NCBI RefSeq assembly: GCF_030282825.1
Contig: NZ_JASTZU010000012.1
Span: 1-64,000 of the forward strand
Reading direction: 5' to 3'
Length of the DNA: 64,000 bases
Source: Aquibacillus rhizosphaerae
Lineage (GTDB): Bacteria; Bacillota; Bacilli; Bacillales; Amphibacillaceae
Positions 26,489 through 35,500 of the stretch are shown here, in pieces. Below the pieces are notes generated by a model. The model was not told the DNA's origin. It made no database searches and saw only the letters and a list, made by a program, of their open reading frames with translations. Each line of letters starts with the position of its first letter. The stretch's first letter is position 1. The position numbers were made by a program, and so were the translations under genes.

Positions 26489-26968
26489 ATGAAGAAATGG
26501 ATGTATTGGATATTTCCAATTGCCTGGATGGGTATGATATTTTACGCGTCAGCACAACCGTACCAAGACCAAGACATCAAACCGTTTTTGTCCAATTACA
26601 TTGATCTTTCATTTTTAGCACCTTACTTAGATTGGATAACGTTCGTCTACCATCAATCTGAAGTAAGTGTTGCTGCATTAGGTGTGCTTGGTTTGATTGA
26701 ATTTTTTATAAGAAAAGCTGCTCACGTGACTGTTTTTCTTATTTTATGTTTAGCTTTTTATTTTGCGATAAATAAGACAAGCAAGCTTATAAGAAAATAT
26801 CAGGTGCTGTTTGCACTTGTTGCTACGATTATTTATGCTATTTTTGATGAGATTCATCAAGGATTTACACCAAACAGAACTCCATTTATCGGGGATGTGT
26901 TTTTGGATAGCTTTGGTGCGTGTTTGGGTGTAGCTTTGATTTTTATTTTCAGAAGGCGTTTATTATAA
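26489..26968 (+). CDS. VanZ-like family membrane protein
   Basis: A 159-residue VanZ-like protein with four hydrophobic segments (about 5-20, 65-95, 104-125 and 130-152). The diagnostic acidic motif YAIFDEIHQGFTPNR sits near residue 115, preceded by FIRKAAHVTVF. VanZ relatives can confer low-level teicoplanin tolerance, but most are of unknown function. The N-terminal PIAWMGMIFYASAQPYQDQD is typical of Bacillaceae members. Start ATG follows AAAGGGG. It follows the sinR terminator and is probably transcribed alone. Confidence 0.85.
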   Translation: MKKWMYWIFPIAWMGMIFYASAQPYQDQDIKPFLSNYIDLSFLAPYLDWITFVYHQSEVSVAALGVLGLIEFFIRKAAHVTVFLILCLAFYFAINKTSKLIRKYQVLFALVATIIYAIFDEIHQGFTPNRTPFIGDVFLDSFGACLGVALIFIFRRRLL

Positions 26969-27450
26969 ACATAGTTGCTGTGCAAGATTCGAACTTATAT
27001 AGAAAGTTTGCACTAAGCTAATTATCAATTTCTTTTCCCTTACAAGATGGGCTATAATACACCGCTACGGAAAAATACTCTCTTTCCATGGGGAACGCTT
27101 TAGTTTCCTGAGTGAAATGCACTCACTGTGGGGCCTTCAGACTGTTCCTTTCCCATAGGAGTATCGTATTTTCCCTTCGCTAGAATTATTATTTTTCTAG
27201 AAATGTATGGTTGAATTCTTTGAACACCACTATCCTAACGTAGGAAATACACGGAGACTCCTGTGGGAAAGCGATGACGCTGAGACCCCACAAAGAGCGT
27301 TCTTTGCGATTGAGGAGGCTCAGCGCGAGCCCACGGAAAGCGCAGTGTATTTCCGAAGTGATAGATGAAGCATTATCTAACCAACTTTACAGGAAATCAA
27401 CATAGTAGTTTATAGATTATCTGTAATAAGCAACAATTTTTAGAATACAG
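26969..27450. repeat. Composite dispersed repeat, copy C
   Basis: The left end (26969-27018) and the right end (27389-27450) match copies A and B. Two hairpin-type modules lie inside: one at about 27062-27178, the other (module X) at about 27241-27355. The right-hand block from GAGGAGGCTCAGCGCGAGCC on is more than 85% identical by eye to copy B. No gene is seen in this stretch. Confidence 0.75.
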
Positions 27451-27549
27451 TCATTTAGAATTGAAATCTAAACGATGAACCAAAGCCTAAGTAACTACAT
27501 AAGATGTATTAGGGCGCCTGAAGTACTGTAATGACAATGGGGTGATAGT

Positions 27550-27687
27550 TTGACAGAACAGGATATTTATAAAAATGTTTTAGCTAACATCATTGATCGA
27601 ACAGAAAAACTTCAAATCAATAACTCTCAAGAATTAGTAAGGAATTTAATACATGAATTAGAAAATCACCAAATGCCTAAATCTTAG
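27550..27687 (+). CDS. Small soluble protein, unknown
   Basis: A 45-residue frame starting with TTG four bases from GGGGTGA: MTEQDIYKNVLANIIDRTEK, then a helical, charged remainder ending HQMPKS. No signal or membrane segment is present. It looks like a helical dimer-forming peptide of the SinI/Aspartyl-phosphate-phosphatase size class, but no motif supports either. It lies between a dispersed repeat and a hairpin. Confidence 0.45.
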   Translation: MTEQDIYKNVLANIIDRTEKLQINNSQELVRNLIHELENHQMPKS

Positions 27688-27744
27688 CTGATTCTCTGAG
27701 AAGAAAACAAAATTATTAAGGATAGCAATCCGATCACTTCACAA

Positions 27745-27773
27745 AGAGCGACTATAAACGTTATAGTCGCTCT
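27745..27773. terminator. Hairpin between convergent genes
   Basis: GAGCGACTATAA and TTATAGTCGCTC pair around a short loop. T-runs are lacking, so it is a weak or bidirectional terminator for the small gene and yvyE. Confidence 0.6.
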
Positions 27774-27858
27774 CTAATCGCAAAGGTATAGATTTAGGAT
27801 AGAATGTCGAAACTTTTATTGCCTGGGAAATATTTGTCGCATTAAATCTACCGTTACA

Positions 27859-28491
27859 TCAAACATCTATTTCTAAATATTTGGTAGTACCATCAGCCAA
27901 CTCAACTTGATTACTTGTTAAATCAATTATCCAATTTGTAAATTCTTCTTGTTTTCCTTCTTCCACAAATATGGACAAGCGAACCGTGTCGAGGTATTCA
28001 ATATGATCTAATATGTAACTTGAATTAATCAAAACATTTTCTAACTTGCCAAGTAGGGAGTAGTCTGCAGTAACGAAGATCTCTTTCATTAACCGACGTT
28101 CAACTACACCAGTTGTATTAATTGCTTGCGATGTCGTACTAGAATAGGCGCGTATTAATCCCCCTGCACCAAGCTTCGTACCTCCAAAGTATCGGGTGAT
28201 AACTACAGCAGTGTCTTTTAACTGTCTTTTTTTTATGACTTCTAATATTGGCACACCAGCTGTTCCACTCGGTTCCCCGTCGTCATTTGCTTTTTGGATT
28301 TGATCACGTTCACCAATCATATAGGCAGAGCAATTGTGCGTGGCATCATGATGTTTTTTCTTTATGGAATGTATAAAAAGTTGTGCTTCTTCTTCTGTTT
28401 CTACACGTTTTACATATCCGATAAAACGTGATTTTTGAATGACAACTTCATCAGAACCTTCTTGTTTTACGGTGAAATAGTTAGGTAACAT
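27859..28491 (-). CDS. yvyE: YvyE/YigZ-type IMPACT-family protein
   Basis: A 210-residue IMPACT/YigZ-family protein, the usual length. The N-terminal UPF0029 domain (about 15-125) has SRFIGYVKRVETEEEAQLFI, HHDATHNCSAYMIG and NDDGEPSGTAGVPI. The C-terminal DUF1949 domain covers about 140-205. The family is related to IMPACT, a eukaryotic regulator of Gcn2, and may bind ribosomes or translation factors; its bacterial role is unproved. It is divergent from degS, exactly as in B. subtilis. Start ATG follows AGGAGG. Confidence 0.92.
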   Translation of the reverse strand: MLPNYFTVKQEGSDEVVIQKSRFIGYVKRVETEEEAQLFIHSIKKKHHDATHNCSAYMIGERDQIQKANDDGEPSGTAGVPILEVIKKRQLKDTAVVITRYFGGTKLGAGGLIRAYSSTTSQAINTTGVVERRLMKEIFVTADYSLLGKLENVLINSSYILDHIEYLDTVRLSIFVEEGKQEEFTNWIIDLTSNQVELADGTTKYLEIDV

Positions 28492-28691
28492 GATAATCGA
28501 AAAACCTCCTAAATAATATTATATAGAGTACCATTAACTGCCGCAAATGTATTATAATGAATAGGGACATAATAAAATCTTACATAAAAGTATAAATTTA
28601 GTACGTAAAACTCACCTCTTTTATAACTATACCCCCGTAAATCGAGTGAGTCTAGACGAATACTATCAGATGGGAAGTTGGTGAAGGCATA

Positions 28692-29831
28692 ATGGCAAAA
28701 AAAGCCGATCAAAAAGCATTAGATTTCATTATCGACGAGATGATTGATGCAGTTGAAAATAGTAAGGATGAAATCTTTTTTATAAGTGAAGAATCAAGGA
28801 AAGAATATGATAAACTGAAAAGAGAACTAGAGGAAATCAAAGAACAAGTTATTAACTTAATTGATGAAGGTGATCGGTTAGAAGTAAGTGCCCGCCAATC
28901 TAGAAACCGGCTTGCTGAAGTAAGTAAAAACTTTAAAAACTATACAGAGGAAGAAATTAGAAATATATACAATCAAACACACGAATTACAAACAAACTTG
29001 ACAATGGTTCGTGAAAAAGAGCATAACCTCCGTGAAAAAAGAGACGAAATCCAACGTCGCCTACAATCTTTAGAACAAACGGTCGAACGAGCGGATGGAC
29101 TTGTTGGGAAAATTTCAGTTGTGTTAAATTATTTAAATGAAGATTTTAAACAAGTTGGTGAGTTAATTCAGGATGCCAACGAAAAACAAGAATTTGGCCT
29201 GAAAATTATTGAAGCACAAGAAGAAGAGCGCAGACGTCTATCCAGAGAAATGCATGACGGACCAGCACAAATGTTGGCGAATATATTATTGCGCTCAGAG
29301 TTAGTAGATCGCACGTTTAGAGAACGGGGCGTAGAAGAAGCGATAACAGAAATGAAAAGTGTTAGAACAATGGTACGTTCCTCACTCTACGAAGTAAGGC
29401 GAATCATCTATGATCTTCGTCCAATGGCACTGGATGATTTAGGTTTAGTACCTACGATTAAGAAATATTTAGCTACAATGGAAGAATATAATAAAGTTAA
29501 AATTCACTTTGTCTCACTAGGCTTAGACAAGCGATTGAAAAGTAAATATGAAGTTGCGTTGTTCCGATTAGTACAAGAATCTGTCCAAAATGCAGTCAAA
29601 CATTCTGGGTCATCACTAATTGAAGTGAAATTAGAAATTCGTAAAAAATGCGTCTACATTCTAATTAAAGATAATGGAAAAGGTTTTGATGTCAATGTTA
29701 AAAAACAAGATTCCTTTGGTTTGCTTGGAATGCGTGAACGTGTTGAAATGCTAGATGGCAAATTGAAAATTAACTCTTCGATTGGAGAAGGGACTAGTGT
29801 ATTAATCGAGGTTCCCTCAATAGAAAGATAA
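28692..29831 (+). CDS. degS: Two-component sensor histidine kinase DegS
   Basis: A 379-residue cytoplasmic sensor kinase. The N-terminal half (1-180) is the DegS coiled-coil sensor domain with long heptad-like helices. The HisKA_3 dimerisation domain carries phospho-acceptor His188 in REMHDGPAQ. The HATPase_c domain (about 285-379) has QESVQNAVKHSG (N box) and DNGKGFD (G1). It phosphorylates DegU and controls degradative enzymes, competence and motility. No membrane segment is seen, as expected for DegS. Start ATG follows GGTGAAGG. The gap to degU is 125 bases, so a separate degU promoter is possible, as in B. subtilis. Confidence 0.96.
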   Translation: MAKKADQKALDFIIDEMIDAVENSKDEIFFISEESRKEYDKLKRELEEIKEQVINLIDEGDRLEVSARQSRNRLAEVSKNFKNYTEEEIRNIYNQTHELQTNLTMVREKEHNLREKRDEIQRRLQSLEQTVERADGLVGKISVVLNYLNEDFKQVGELIQDANEKQEFGLKIIEAQEEERRRLSREMHDGPAQMLANILLRSELVDRTFRERGVEEAITEMKSVRTMVRSSLYEVRRIIYDLRPMALDDLGLVPTIKKYLATMEEYNKVKIHFVSLGLDKRLKSKYEVALFRLVQESVQNAVKHSGSSLIEVKLEIRKKCVYILIKDNGKGFDVNVKKQDSFGLLGMRERVEMLDGKLKINSSIGEGTSVLIEVPSIER

Positions 29832-29956
29832 ACAATTAATACAAATGCTTGATTATCATGTATAATAATTAAAAACTGGTCCGTACACCAATGAATGGAA
29901 ATGTAGATAATAGACACAGTGAAAATATAGATAAAGAAATATAGGAGGAGCAGAAT

Positions 29957-30637
29957 ATGACAACTAAAATAGTATTAATAGATGACCACAAGTTGTTTCG
30001 AGAAGGTGTGAAACGCATCTTAGAATTCGAACAAAGCTTTAGTGTCGTCGCAGAGGGGGATGACGGTTCCTCAGCATTACCATTGGTAGAAGAACATCAA
30101 CCCGATGTCGTCTTAATGGATATCAATATGCCTGACACAAACGGGGTAGAAGCAACGGCAGCGTTAATCAACAAATTCCCGGATGTAAATGTGATAATTT
30201 TGTCGATTCACGATGACGAAAATTATGTGACGCACGCATTGAAATCAGGGGCACAAGGTTATTTATTGAAAGAAATGGATTCCAATTCTCTCATTGAAGC
30301 GATTAAAGTAGTAAGTGACGGTGGCTCTTACTTGCATCCAAAAGTAACTCATAATTTAGTACAAGAGTATCGTAGATTAGTAGAAGAAAATACGAGTAAA
30401 GGCATGGAGAAATTCATAGAATATCGAAAACCTTTACATCTATTAACGAGACGTGAGTGTGAAGTATTACAATTATTAGCAGACGGAAAAAGTAATCGTG
30501 GTGTTGCAGAATCCCTGTACATAAGCGAAAAAACAGTCAAAAACCATGTTAGTAATATTTTACAAAAAATGAGTGTAAATGATCGTACGCAAGCAGTTGT
30601 TACAGCGATACGTAATGGGTGGGTTGAAGTATTGTAA
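29957..30637 (+). CDS. degU: Response regulator DegU
   Basis: A 226-residue NarL/LuxR-type response regulator. The receiver domain (1-120) has Asp55 in VLMDINMP as the phosphorylation site, with the acidic pocket in IDDHK. The LuxR-type helix-turn-helix (about 158-222) carries [18 protein letters not shown] and [15 protein letters not shown]. It is the partner of DegS, acting on exoenzymes, biofilm and flagellar genes, and it sits directly downstream of degS. Start ATG follows AGGAGGAG. Confidence 0.96.
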   Translation: MTTKIVLIDDHKLFREGVKRILEFEQSFSVVAEGDDGSSALPLVEEHQPDVVLMDINMPDTNGVEATAALINKFPDVNVIILSIHDDENYVTHALKSGAQGYLLKEMDSNSLIEAIKVVSDGGSYLHPKVTHNLVQEYRRLVEENTSKGMEKFIEYRKPLHLLTRRECEVLQLLADGKSNRGVAESLYISEKTVKNHVSNILQKMSVNDRTQAVVTAIRNGWVEVL

Positions 30638-31006
30638 ACCGCTTAAGGTCCGGGGTTCTTTTATTTAAACACCGGACCGCCTCCTCTGCACCAAGTAAAG
30701 CACTCCCTCACCGTCTTGTATATACATAAGCAAAGCGCAGTGGTTCAGAAAGAAGAAAGATATTTAGAATAAGGGCTTCATACTTGCGATGCTTAATTAA
30801 ACCTGTATGAGAGTCCTTATCTGTTTGTAATCTAGTATATAATTGAAAAAGCGAAATTATGTCTATGCATTCTTTGCATTCGTGTTGTAAAATAATGAAG
30901 AAGTATGAAATTAGCTTGTCCTATGTATACTTAGCCTATGTGGTAAATGCTCATAGGACGATGATAAGAGAAAGAAAATCTGGACAAGAAGGGTACGATT
31001 AATACA
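30638..31006. other. Intergenic region with two hairpins
   Basis: GGTCCGGGG and CACCGGACC (30648-30678) form a stem without a following T-run. A second imperfect inverted repeat at about 30772-30820 pairs AAGGGCTTCATAC with GTATGAGAGTCCTT. These may end degU transcription. I see no gene in this stretch. Confidence 0.5.
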
Positions 31007-31849
31007 ATGAAAGTAGCTATAGTTACAGATAGTACAGCGTATATCCCTTCTGATATACGAGAGAAGTGGAATATACATATGGTTCCATTAAACGTTGTTT
31101 TAGAGGATGCTTCTTATCAAGAAGAGGTTGATTTAACGACAGATAAATTTTACGACCTCGTGCGTGGTTTAGAAGTTTTACCAAAAACCTCACAACCATC
31201 CATTGGTTTACTTACAGAAACATACAATCAATTAGCTGAAACGCATGATGACGTAATTTCGATTCATTTATCAAGCGGGATAAGCGGTACGTTTCAGACA
31301 GCTCTAGCCGCAAACCAAATGGTAGAGGACATCGACATCCATGCGTTTGATTCAGAAATCAGTGCGATGCCACAAGGCTTTTATGTCCTAGAAGCAGCCG
31401 AAATGGCTGAAAAAGGTGCAACAGCCGCGGAGATAATGGCTCGTCTTCATGAAATGAAACAATCGATGCGTGCTTATTTTATGGTGGATGATTTAAGTCA
31501 TCTCCATCGCGGTGGTAGGCTAAGTGGTGCACAGGCACTTTTAGGCAGTGTGTTACAAGTAAAACCACTCTTGCACTTTGTTGATACAAAAATTGTACCT
31601 TTTGAAAAAATCAGAACACATAAAAAAGCGTTAAAAAGATTACAGAGTTTATTTGCAGAAGATGCACAAGCTAGAGTTCCAATTCGCGGGGTAGTCATTC
31701 ATGCGAATCGACCACAAGAAGCAGAACAACTAAGACAAGAGTTACAAGAGCAATATCCTCATGTTGAACTGACAGTAAGCCATTTTGGTCCAGTTATTGG
31801 TACCCACTTAGGTGAAGGTGCACTAGGTTTAGGTTGGTATCTAAAATAA
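31007..31849 (+). CDS. fakB1: DegV-family fatty-acid-binding protein (FakB-type)
   Basis: A 280-residue DegV-family protein, full length. The N-terminal VAIVTDSTAYIPSDI, the LPKTSQPSIG motif and SSGISGTFQTA are family hallmarks. The Ser/Thr residues of TSQPS and SSGISGT hold the carboxylate of a bound fatty acid. DegV proteins act as FakB, handing exogenous fatty acids to the kinase FakA. Position after degU matches B. subtilis, where the gene was called degV/yviA and is now fakB1. It lies 77 bases before comFA with a hairpin between. Start ATG; only a poor ribosome-binding site (GAAGGG) is seen. Confidence 0.9.
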   Translation: MKVAIVTDSTAYIPSDIREKWNIHMVPLNVVLEDASYQEEVDLTTDKFYDLVRGLEVLPKTSQPSIGLLTETYNQLAETHDDVISIHLSSGISGTFQTALAANQMVEDIDIHAFDSEISAMPQGFYVLEAAEMAEKGATAAEIMARLHEMKQSMRAYFMVDDLSHLHRGGRLSGAQALLGSVLQVKPLLHFVDTKIVPFEKIRTHKKALKRLQSLFAEDAQARVPIRGVVIHANRPQEAEQLRQELQEQYPHVELTVSHFGPVIGTHLGEGALGLGWYLK

Positions 31850-31880
31850 TTAATTAATGCAATTATATTTTTATATTCCA

Positions 31881-31902
31881 AGGTGCCAAGTTTTTGGCAC
31901 CT
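31881..31902 (+). terminator. Short hairpin between fakB1 and comFA
   Basis: AGGTGCCAA pairs with TTGGCACCT around a four-base loop. No proper T-run follows, so it may attenuate rather than end transcription. Confidence 0.55.
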
Positions 31903-31925
31903 CTTATATAGGAGATGATAAATAC

Positions 31926-33389
31926 ATGGTTGAAAAGCTTTTTACCTCCATCCAGTCATTTCTAAGTCCTACTTACGACTGGTTACCTACATCAGATGAC
32001 AAACCTCCCTTACATGAAAGTCTAGATTACGCCAAACACTTCGCCGGAAAACTATTACTACGTCAAGAAATTCCCCTAGATGATCAAACCCTCCATTCCT
32101 TACTTTCCAATCAAAATTTCGTATCGATTGATGCCATCGAGCAACATCTATGGGGCCATAGGTGCAGACGTTGTGGCAATAAACAGAAACATCTTTTTGC
32201 TGATATTCCCTGTGCACGCTGCAGTCATACACATGTCTATTGCCGGAAGTGTATTGAAATGGGCAGGATAATGCAATGTGAACCTTTGTATTATTGGATA
32301 GGATCCAAACCTATTTGGTTACAACAAGATAATCCCTGTGAATGGCAAGGGGAACTAACGCATTACCAGCAACATGCATCGGATGAAATTACGAATACGA
32401 TGATGAAGGGTAATTCCGAGTTACTCGTATGGGCTGTCTGTGGAGCTGGTAAAACGGAGATGTTATTTCATGGGATAAGTGAATCTCTGAAACACAGCAA
32501 ACGCGTCTGTCTAGCAACACCTCGTGCCGATGTTGTTAGGGAACTGAGGCCGAGATTTCAAAAGGCTTTTCCTGAAACGGAAATCGAAGCGTTATATGGT
32601 GGAAGCGAACAGAAACAAGGAAAGGGACAGTTGATTATTGCGACAACCCATCAACTCCTCCGATTTGCTCATGCGTTTGATGTAATGGTTATCGACGAAA
32701 TCGATGCCTTTCCATTTCACGCTGATGCCTCGTTACCGTTTGCTGCGGGGCGTGCAGCGAAACCGGATGCATCAACAATTTATTTAACTGCTACCCCACG
32801 TAAGAAACATCGTAAACAAGTCCAATCAAAAAAACTTTCAGCCGTCTTCGTTCCAGTTCGTTTTCATGGACATCCGTTACCATTGCCAATCCTTCATATG
32901 TGTTTTTCTTTAAAAAAATCACTGAGTCAATTTCAAGCACCACCTGCCTTTTTAAAATGGTATAACAGCCGTGTTAATCCTAATAGACAGTTACTCATAT
33001 TTGTACCGATGATTGAACTTGCTGAAAAGTTAGTAGGTCATTTAGTGGACCAACAACTTGTAGCGAAAGAAAAGATTACTTCTGTTCATGCCTCCGATTC
33101 TGACAGGGAAGAGAAAGTAATCAAGTTTCGTGAAAATAAGTTGACTCTACTCATTACAACGACAATTCTGGAACGAGGAGTGACTTTTCCTTCGGTCGAT
33201 GTTGTTGTATTAGATGCTGGGCATGATGTGTTTGATGAAGCGGCACTTGTGCAAATTGCAGGACGTGCTGGTCGAAGTCCAAATGATCCAACCGGTGAAG
33301 TGATCTTTTTTCATGATGGGAAAACAGATGCAATGGTTGAAGCGATTGCGTCGATTAAACAAATGAATAAGCGTGGGAGGAAACTGTAA
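31926..33389 (+). CDS. comFA: DNA-uptake helicase ComFA
   Basis: A 487-residue DEAD-like helicase needed to bring single-stranded DNA into the cytoplasm in competent cells. A four-cysteine zinc finger spans about residues 80-118 (CRRCGNK, CARC, CRKC, MQC). The helicase motor follows with Walker A CGAGKTE (about 172-178), Walker B VIDEIDAF, and YLTATP (motif III). Motif VI is seen as QIAGRAGRS. I chose the ATG at 31926 behind AGGAGATG; the frame runs further upstream with no good start. In B. subtilis comFB follows, but here comFC follows directly with a one-base overlap, so comFB is missing from this position. Confidence 0.93.
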   Translation: MVEKLFTSIQSFLSPTYDWLPTSDDKPPLHESLDYAKHFAGKLLLRQEIPLDDQTLHSLLSNQNFVSIDAIEQHLWGHRCRRCGNKQKHLFADIPCARCSHTHVYCRKCIEMGRIMQCEPLYYWIGSKPIWLQQDNPCEWQGELTHYQQHASDEITNTMMKGNSELLVWAVCGAGKTEMLFHGISESLKHSKRVCLATPRADVVRELRPRFQKAFPETEIEALYGGSEQKQGKGQLIIATTHQLLRFAHAFDVMVIDEIDAFPFHADASLPFAAGRAAKPDASTIYLTATPRKKHRKQVQSKKLSAVFVPVRFHGHPLPLPILHMCFSLKKSLSQFQAPPAFLKWYNSRVNPNRQLLIFVPMIELAEKLVGHLVDQQLVAKEKITSVHASDSDREEKVIKFRENKLTLLITTTILERGVTFPSVDVVVLDAGHDVFDEAALVQIAGRAGRSPNDPTGEVIFFHDGKTDAMVEAIASIKQMNKRGRKL

Positions 33390-34069
33390 TGCATTGTTTA
33401 TGGTGTGAGGCGGAAATTATTGAAGAAGTGGATTGGATAAATTTCTTTTATCCTGATAAGGTCAAAAACATTTGTGAAAGTTGTAAAGCGCAATTAGATG
33501 TACTTGATGGGCAGCTCTGTAAGTATTGTGGTCGCCGGAGTGAAAAAGATGTATGTTCTGATTGCGAGCGTTGGGAAAGTGATCCGCATTGGAAAGGTGT
33601 CTTAACATTTAATACATCCGTTTTTACGTACAATCCGATCATGAAGGAGATTATCACAAAATGGAAATATCGAGGTGATTATGCTTTGGTTGAAATGTTG
33701 CGTGAAGCTTTTTGTGAGAAATTTAATCAGGTTTTTAAAGAGATTAAAAAAGATGCTGTTATTGTTCCAATCCCATTAAGTGAAGAGCGATTATATGAGC
33801 GTGCGTTTAACCAGGCTGAGGCATTAGCTCGACTGTTAGAAATGCCTTATACTCAGATGTTAACTAGGATGGAAGGTGAAAAACAATCTAAAAAAACTAG
33901 GAAAGATAGACTAGGTACAAGTAATCCTTTTCAATTAGAAAAACAGATTAATCAGCCTGTGATTTTAATTGATGATATTTATACAACGGGGACTACAGTG
34001 CGCCATGCTGCAAAGTTGTTAAAAGAAAATGGATGCCTGGGGGTCTATGTTTTTACACTCGCCAGGTAA
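33389..34069 (+). CDS. comFC: Competence protein ComFC
   Basis: A 226-residue ComF/GntX-family protein. N-terminal double zinc finger: CLWCEAE, CESCK, then CKYCGRRSEKDVCSDCERW. The C-terminal phosphoribosyltransferase-like domain has the PRPP loop VILIDDIYTTGTTVRHA near residue 192-208. It acts with ComFA in DNA uptake or maturation of imported DNA. The ATG overlaps the comFA stop by one base. Confidence 0.93.
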   Translation: MHCLWCEAEIIEEVDWINFFYPDKVKNICESCKAQLDVLDGQLCKYCGRRSEKDVCSDCERWESDPHWKGVLTFNTSVFTYNPIMKEIITKWKYRGDYALVEMLREAFCEKFNQVFKEIKKDAVIVPIPLSEERLYERAFNQAEALARLLEMPYTQMLTRMEGEKQSKKTRKDRLGTSNPFQLEKQINQPVILIDDIYTTGTTVRHAAKLLKENGCLGVYVFTLAR

Positions 34070-34146
34070 TAATATCCGTAAAATAATCGACCTTATTCGA
34101 CAGTATCTATGATATAATGGACCAAAAATAACTAAGGTGGGTTACT

Positions 34147-34572
34147 ATGGGTGAATTAGCAAATTGTCCACGTTGCGATGCCCTGTTTGTTAAGGGATTA
34201 AGAGATATATGTCAAGATTGTTTTAAAAAGGAAGAACTAGCGTTTCAAACGGTGTATGATTATATGAAAAAACGAGCAAATCGAACAGCAACTGTCATGC
34301 AAATTGTGGAAGAGACAGAGGTAGAAGAAGATTTAATTATAAAATTCGTTAAAGAAAAGCGTCTTCGTGCATCACAGTTTCCTAACTTACATTATCCATG
34401 TGAAAAATGCGGGAATCCAATTATCGAAGGGAAATTATGTGGTCCTTGCTCCAAAGGATTAGTTACCGAATTAAACAAACAAGGTGAAATAGATAAAGTT
34501 TCACAAAGAAATAAAGCGGAAGATAAACAGAAAGCAAACACGTATTATTCTGTTAAAAAAGATAGACAATAA
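34147..34572 (+). CDS. yvyF: Flagellar-operon protein YvyF (FliZ-like TIGR03826)
   Basis: A 141-residue protein with two CxxC pairs (CPRC at 8-11, CEKC at about 82-85) and further cysteines (ICQDC, GPCSK), so it probably binds zinc. Between them is a helical segment (YDYMKKRANRTATVMQIVEE) that resembles a winged-helix. In B. subtilis yvyF lies in the flgM operon and affects FlgM or sigma-D activity. Start ATG follows AAGGTGGG. Confidence 0.88.
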   Translation: MGELANCPRCDALFVKGLRDICQDCFKKEELAFQTVYDYMKKRANRTATVMQIVEETEVEEDLIIKFVKEKRLRASQFPNLHYPCEKCGNPIIEGKLCGPCSKGLVTELNKQGEIDKVSQRNKAEDKQKANTYYSVKKDRQ

Positions 34573-34583
34573 TCCTTATTTTT

Positions 34584-34612
34584 AAAGCAAGCAAAAAAAT
34601 GCTTGCTTTTTA
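34584..34612 (+). terminator. Rho-independent terminator after yvyF
   Basis: AAAGCAAGC pairs with GCTTGCTTT over an eight-base A-rich loop, and T residues follow. It comes before the sigma-D promoter of flgM. Confidence 0.8.
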
Positions 34613-34623
34613 AGTATTACTAT

Positions 34624-34650
34624 TAAACATTCAGATAGAGTTACCGATAT
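34624..34650 (+). promoter_or_regulatory. Sigma-D promoter of flgM
   Basis: TAAA (34624-34627), 15 bases, then ACCGATAT (34643-34650). This is a seven-of-eight match to the sigma-D consensus TAAA-N15-GCCGATAT. It would give flgM (anti-sigma-D) the feedback control known in B. subtilis. Confidence 0.85.
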
Positions 34651-34696
34651 AAGGATTAGAGAATCGTGCGAATTTTACGGAAAGAGGTGAACGATC

Positions 34697-34966
34697 TTGA
34701 AAATACAAGGTCCTAACAACTCTAATTTTAATCCATATCAAAAACAATTAAACAAACAAGCGGAAATTAAAAAAGACATGCAATCAAAGGAAGATAACCT
34801 GCAAATATCTGATCAAGCGAAACAATTACAAGGTTCAGATAACCCAAGTGCGCTTCGCCAAAAGCATGTGGATGAAATTAAGCAGTCGGTACAGTCTGGT
34901 CAATATAAGGTAGATCCACAAACAACAGCAAAGAAAATGCTGAATTTCTGGAATAGCCAAGGATAA
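34697..34966 (+). CDS. flgM: Anti-sigma-D factor FlgM
   Basis: An 89-residue FlgM protein. The N-terminal KIQGPNNSNFNPYQKQLNKQ matches the B. subtilis start pattern, and the C-terminal sigma-binding helices run from about SALRQKHVDEIKQSVQSGQY to the end. It holds sigma-D until the hook is complete. It starts with TTG, six bases from AGAGGTGA, behind a sigma-D promoter. It opens the flgM-flgN-flgK-flgL-yviE-fliW-csrA operon. Confidence 0.92.
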   Translation: MKIQGPNNSNFNPYQKQLNKQAEIKKDMQSKEDNLQISDQAKQLQGSDNPSALRQKHVDEIKQSVQSGQYKVDPQTTAKKMLNFWNSQG

Positions 34967-34981
34967 GAAGGAGGACGCAAG

Positions 34982-35479
34982 ATGTCCGTTCAACCCATTG
35001 TCGAGATACTAACGAATATGACACAGCTTCATGAAAGTTTATTAACGATTTCTAAAAGTAAAACGGATGCCTTAAAAAAAGGCAATATGGAGTTACTGCA
35101 GGATTTGTTAGTACAGGAGCGCAAGCATGCCAAAGCGATTAACCAATTAGAAGAGAAGCGTATCGAAATGATTGGTGTTTGGTCTGAAGCACAAGGCCTA
35201 GACGCTACAACAACTACGGTGTCTGTTATGCTAGACAACCATTTGCAAGGCTCTGAAAAAGATTCGTTGGAAAAGGTTACGACAAAGCTTGCACAAATGT
35301 TAGTCCAACTAAAACAACAAGAACAGTTAAACAAGGACTTAACAAAACAGTCCTTGCAATTCATACAACTATCATTGGACATGATTGCTCCAACGATTAA
35401 AAATATAAACTACGGTAATCAAGCACAAAAACGAGCAGATCAAGGCACGAAACGCTCGGTGTTTGATTCGAAGGCTTAG
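34982..35479 (+). CDS. flgN: Flagellar chaperone FlgN
   Basis: A 165-residue all-helical FlgN-family chaperone for the hook-junction proteins FlgK and FlgL, encoded immediately upstream of both. Heptad-like helices are visible throughout (LTNMTQLHESLLTISKSKTD at the start, LVQLKQQEQLNKDLTKQSLQ late). Start ATG follows GGAGG with six bases of spacing. Sequence conservation in this family is low, so the call rests on fold, length and position. Confidence 0.9.
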   Translation: MSVQPIVEILTNMTQLHESLLTISKSKTDALKKGNMELLQDLLVQERKHAKAINQLEEKRIEMIGVWSEAQGLDATTTTVSVMLDNHLQGSEKDSLEKVTTKLAQMLVQLKQQEQLNKDLTKQSLQFIQLSLDMIAPTIKNINYGNQAQKRADQGTKRSVFDSKA

Positions 35480-35500
35480 GCGAGAAGGAGGTAGCAACGC

